Shown piece after piece: positions 62,201 through 64,000 of a DNA stretch of 64,000 nucleotides. The translations under genes and the position numbers were made by a program. Location: NCBI GenBank assembly GCA_014802445.1, contig JAAVCF010000010.1:62001-126000 (forward strand). The letters run 5' to 3'. Position 1 is the stretch's first letter. Each line of letters begins with the position of its first letter. The stretch is from Bacteroides sp. GTDB lineage: Bacteria; Bacteroidota; Bacteroidia; Bacteroidales; Muribaculaceae. The notes under the pieces are model-generated. The model had not been told where the DNA came from and made no database searches. It saw only the letters and a list, made by a program, of their open reading frames with translations.

Positions 62201-64000
62201 TCAGAGCACCACCTTGGTGCGGTCAACGATGTAGAATCCACGGGCCAGGTCGGTGATGACGTTGCGGCCGGCGCCGATGATGCGGCGCTGCATGGCGCCG
62301 TCGGCGCGTGCAATGGTCACCACGGTGGGGATGGGGCTCTCAATGATGAGCGCGCCGCCTTCCACACTCACGCGCAGCGCCGGGCGAATCACCAGGTGGT
62401 CAATGGCGTTGCTGGCCATTGAGTAGACGGTGCCGTCCACGAGCGCATAGTCAGAGGTGTAGACCTTGTCGCCGTCGCTGAATATCACGGCGGCCCAGCT
62501 TGCTTTCACATTGTCAAGAGTGACGGTGAACACTGTCTTGCCGTCCTTCACAGTAGTGTCGGTGAGCTTCAGGCCGGGCCATGCGGGAGTGAAGGCGGTG
62601 CCGGTGGGCACATCCCAGGCGTAGCAGTACACGTCGCTCCAGCCGCTCTCGGTGTTGTCGAAGTAGACGGTGTAGCTCATGGCGTCCTTGTTGTCATCGC
62701 CGTTGTTGTCGTCGCCGCCGTTGTTGTCGTCGCCGCCGCCGTTATTGTCGGAGGTTTCGCCCCCTTCGGGATAGGGCTTGCCGTTGGAGGGAATGGTTTT
62801 CACGGGGCTGGTCACGCCGTTGGTGTAGTAGCCGCCGTTGACGAATTTCATGTCGGCCGTCTGGCTCGTTGAGCTGAAAATAATCTGAGTGTCCTCAGGG
62901 AGAGGTTCGTCGCCGGTGTAATGCCATTTCCAGATGTTGTTGCCCAGATAGAGGCAGCTTTCGCCGGGCCATGTGCCGCCGGTGTAGTTGGCGTTGGCGC
63001 TCCACACCCATGCCTTGATTGTGCCGCCCCAGTTGTCGGTGTTCTCAAAGAATGCGGCATACTCGTTGTCGTAGAGGGTGGGGGTGATGGGATTTTCGGG
63101 TTCGTTGCCTGAGTTGCCCGAGCCGTCATCGCGCACAGTCTCAGTGTCAAGCGGTTCGGTTTCGGAGGGATATGAACCTTGGTTAACCTTCACGGGCGCG
63201 GAGTCGTAGAGGTAAGCACCATCTTCGCCCACCTTGCCGGGAGCGGGGGTGAGGGCGGTGGAGAGCACATAGATACGCATGTTGGCTTCGCCGGAGCAGG
63301 TGGCTGAGAGCTTGCCGTCGGTCACATTGACGCTGGCGCCGGTGATGGCGTCGGTGTAGGTGCCGTTCTCCACACCTGTGAAGGTGGCGTTGCCGCCAAT
63401 GGTCACCAGCACATAGCTGTCGGTGGAAGAGTCGGTGTAGCGGCGCTTGAAGGCAATCTTGCCAGAGCAGCCCTCGGTGGAATATTGTCCCTTGCGCAGG
63501 GCCGGGATGGCGGCGCGGAGCTTGTTGAGGCGCTGGATGTGGAGCGACAGGGGGTGCTTGAGGCTCACGGCCATGTTGCCCGTGGCGCCGGTGTAGTCGG
63601 CAAAGTCGTTAACATTGACCGTTCCCTCGATGAAACCGCCGAAGTAGGCGCGACCGCTCTCGCGGAGTGCTATCTGCGCTCCCTGATCAATGGGGCAGCC
63701 TTTCTTGAACTCTATTTCTGAGCCATAGTAGATGCAGGGGATGCCGCGGAAGGTAAACATCAGGTCAAGGTTAGAGGCCCATGTGGTCTGAGAGCCGGCA
63801 AAGCGCTGGCTCTCGGGGGCGCCGTCGGGGGCATAGTCGTGTGAGTCCACATAGGTGACATTGTAGCTGGCATCGTTATACCATTCGTCGCCGTAGCGCA
63901 CTCCCCAGGCCTCGTTTGTGGAGCGGAAGTTCCAGTGCATCGGGAAGTCAATCACTGACAGTCCGCTATATTTTGAGTGGTCAGGGGTGTGATACTTATT
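62201..64000 (-). CDS. Secreted GH13 alpha-amylase with two starch-binding modules, N-terminus beyond window
   Basis: The frame stays open to the window edge (600 codons), so the apparent start at 63955 is not real. Near the visible N-terminus, TYVDSHDYAPDGAP is GH13 region IV with the catalytic-site His-Asp, followed by MFTFRGIPCIYYGSEIEFKK. The catalytic Asp and Glu lie upstream, outside the window. A C-terminal beta domain is followed by a CBM26-like module (FFENTDNWGGTIKAWVWSAN, NGGYYTNGVT), a Gly/Asn/Asp linker, and a second similar module (YTVYFDNTESGWSDVYCYAW). A final type IX sorting-like domain ends DLARGFYIVDRTKVVL. It degrades starch outside the cell. Confidence 0.9.
   Translation of the reverse strand, partial: NKYHTPDHSKYSGLSVIDFPMHWNFRSTNEAWGVRYGDEWYNDASYNVTYVDSHDYAPDGAPESQRFAGSQTTWASNLDLMFTFRGIPCIYYGSEIEFKKGCPIDQGAQIALRESGRAYFGGFIEGTVNVNDFADYTGATGNMAVSLKHPLSLHIQRLNKLRAAIPALRKGQYSTEGCSGKIAFKRRYTDSSTDSYVLVTIGGNATFTGVENGTYTDAITGASVNVTDGKLSATCSGEANMRIYVLSTALTPAPGKVGEDGAYLYDSAPVKVNQGSYPSETEPLDTETVRDDGSGNSGNEPENPITPTLYDNEYAAFFENTDNWGGTIKAWVWSANANYTGGTWPGESCLYLGNNIWKWHYTGDEPLPEDTQIIFSSTSQTADMKFVNGGYYTNGVTSPVKTIPSNGKPYPEGGETSDNNGGGDDNNGGDDNNGDDNKDAMSYTVYFDNTESGWSDVYCYAWDVPTGTAFTPAWPGLKLTDTTVKDGKTVFTVTLDNVKASWAAVIFSDGDKVYTSDYALVDGTVYSMASNAIDHLVIRPALRVSVEGGALIIESPIPTVVTIARADGAMQRRIIGAGRNVITDLARGFYIVDRTKVVL
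62688..62752. repeat. imperfect tandem repeat coding the amylase Asn/Asp/Gly linker
   Basis: Units built from GTTGTCGTCGCCGCC-like 12-15-mers repeat about four times and encode DNNGGDD-type sequence between the two starch-binding modules. Slippage here would change linker length in frame when the unit is a multiple of three. Confidence 0.75.

Noticed and set aside
62688-62752. Short repeats resembling a tandem array
   Set aside because: They are in frame in the amylase and encode an Asn/Asp/Gly linker; no spacers, so not CRISPR.

Overview
The window looks like a chromosomal segment of a gut Bacteroidales bacterium, most likely Muribaculaceae-like (family assignment is inference). The evidence is Bacteroidota-type promoters (TTTG or TTG about 20 nt before TAnnTTTG), almost no Shine-Dalgarno sequences, a fused SecDF, a fused NuoCD, a complex I without NuoEFG, a SusC/SusD pair, BtuB/BtuG-type B12 surface proteins, fimbrillin, and an ATP synthase operon that starts with atpD-atpC. 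Base use is even and GC-rich (C/G at third positions) except in one AAA-ATPase/nuclease gene and a few AT-rich intergenic stretches. I see no tRNA, rRNA, CRISPR array, transposase or phage gene.

Layout. 1-1161: a Ca2+/Na+ antiporter (cut by the window edge) and an RseC-like protein, minus strand. 1421-8054: secDF, then two overlapping DUF1573 genes, meaB and a DUF2156 gene. 8161-11828: xerD-like recombinase with hpf, a formate/nitrite-type channel, and an NfeD/SPFH pair. 11992-13563: a stand-alone AAA-ATPase with a PD-(D/E)XK nuclease domain. 13570-19505: a seven-gene envelope operon on the minus strand (DivIC-like, small membrane protein, coaX, outer-membrane barrel, lptC, CorC/HlyC-like, rRNA methyltransferase), behind lptD at 19576-22425, which has a TTG start overlapping a short upstream ORF. 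22829-28941: branched-chain amino acid genes ilvD-ilvB-ilvN, an acyl-ACP thioesterase, and ilvC. 29153-34674: SusC, SusD and a lipoprotein. 35292-38114: a C10 (streptopain-like) protease followed by a fimbrillin. 38208-42675: a vitamin B12 capture locus (BtuB-like receptor, BtuG-like propeller, then a cobalamin riboswitch and a surface protein).

42959-60229 is the most striking part: an apparently single 18-gene, 17 kb transcription unit in which a complete F-type ATP synthase operon (atpD-C-B-E-F-H-A-G) sits inside the complex I operon, between nuoH and nuoI. The gene order is nuoA-B-CD-H, eight atp genes, then nuoI-J-K-L-M-N. No promoter or terminator is visible at either junction and a strong bidirectional terminator follows nuoN. 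The proton-pumping machine and the proton-consuming machine would therefore share one mRNA. The window ends with a short DXS-like thiamine-diphosphate enzyme lacking residues typical of DXS, and the C-terminal part of a secreted alpha-amylase with starch-binding modules.

Three secreted proteins (C10 protease, riboswitch-controlled surface protein, amylase) end in short C-terminal domains that look like type IX secretion sorting domains. Other unexplained items are a perfect Shine-Dalgarno sequence in front of hpf, a structured GC-rich island upstream of susC, a 12-bp dyad before the DUF2156 gene, and a cluster of TGTCAAAT repeats between ilvC and lptD.
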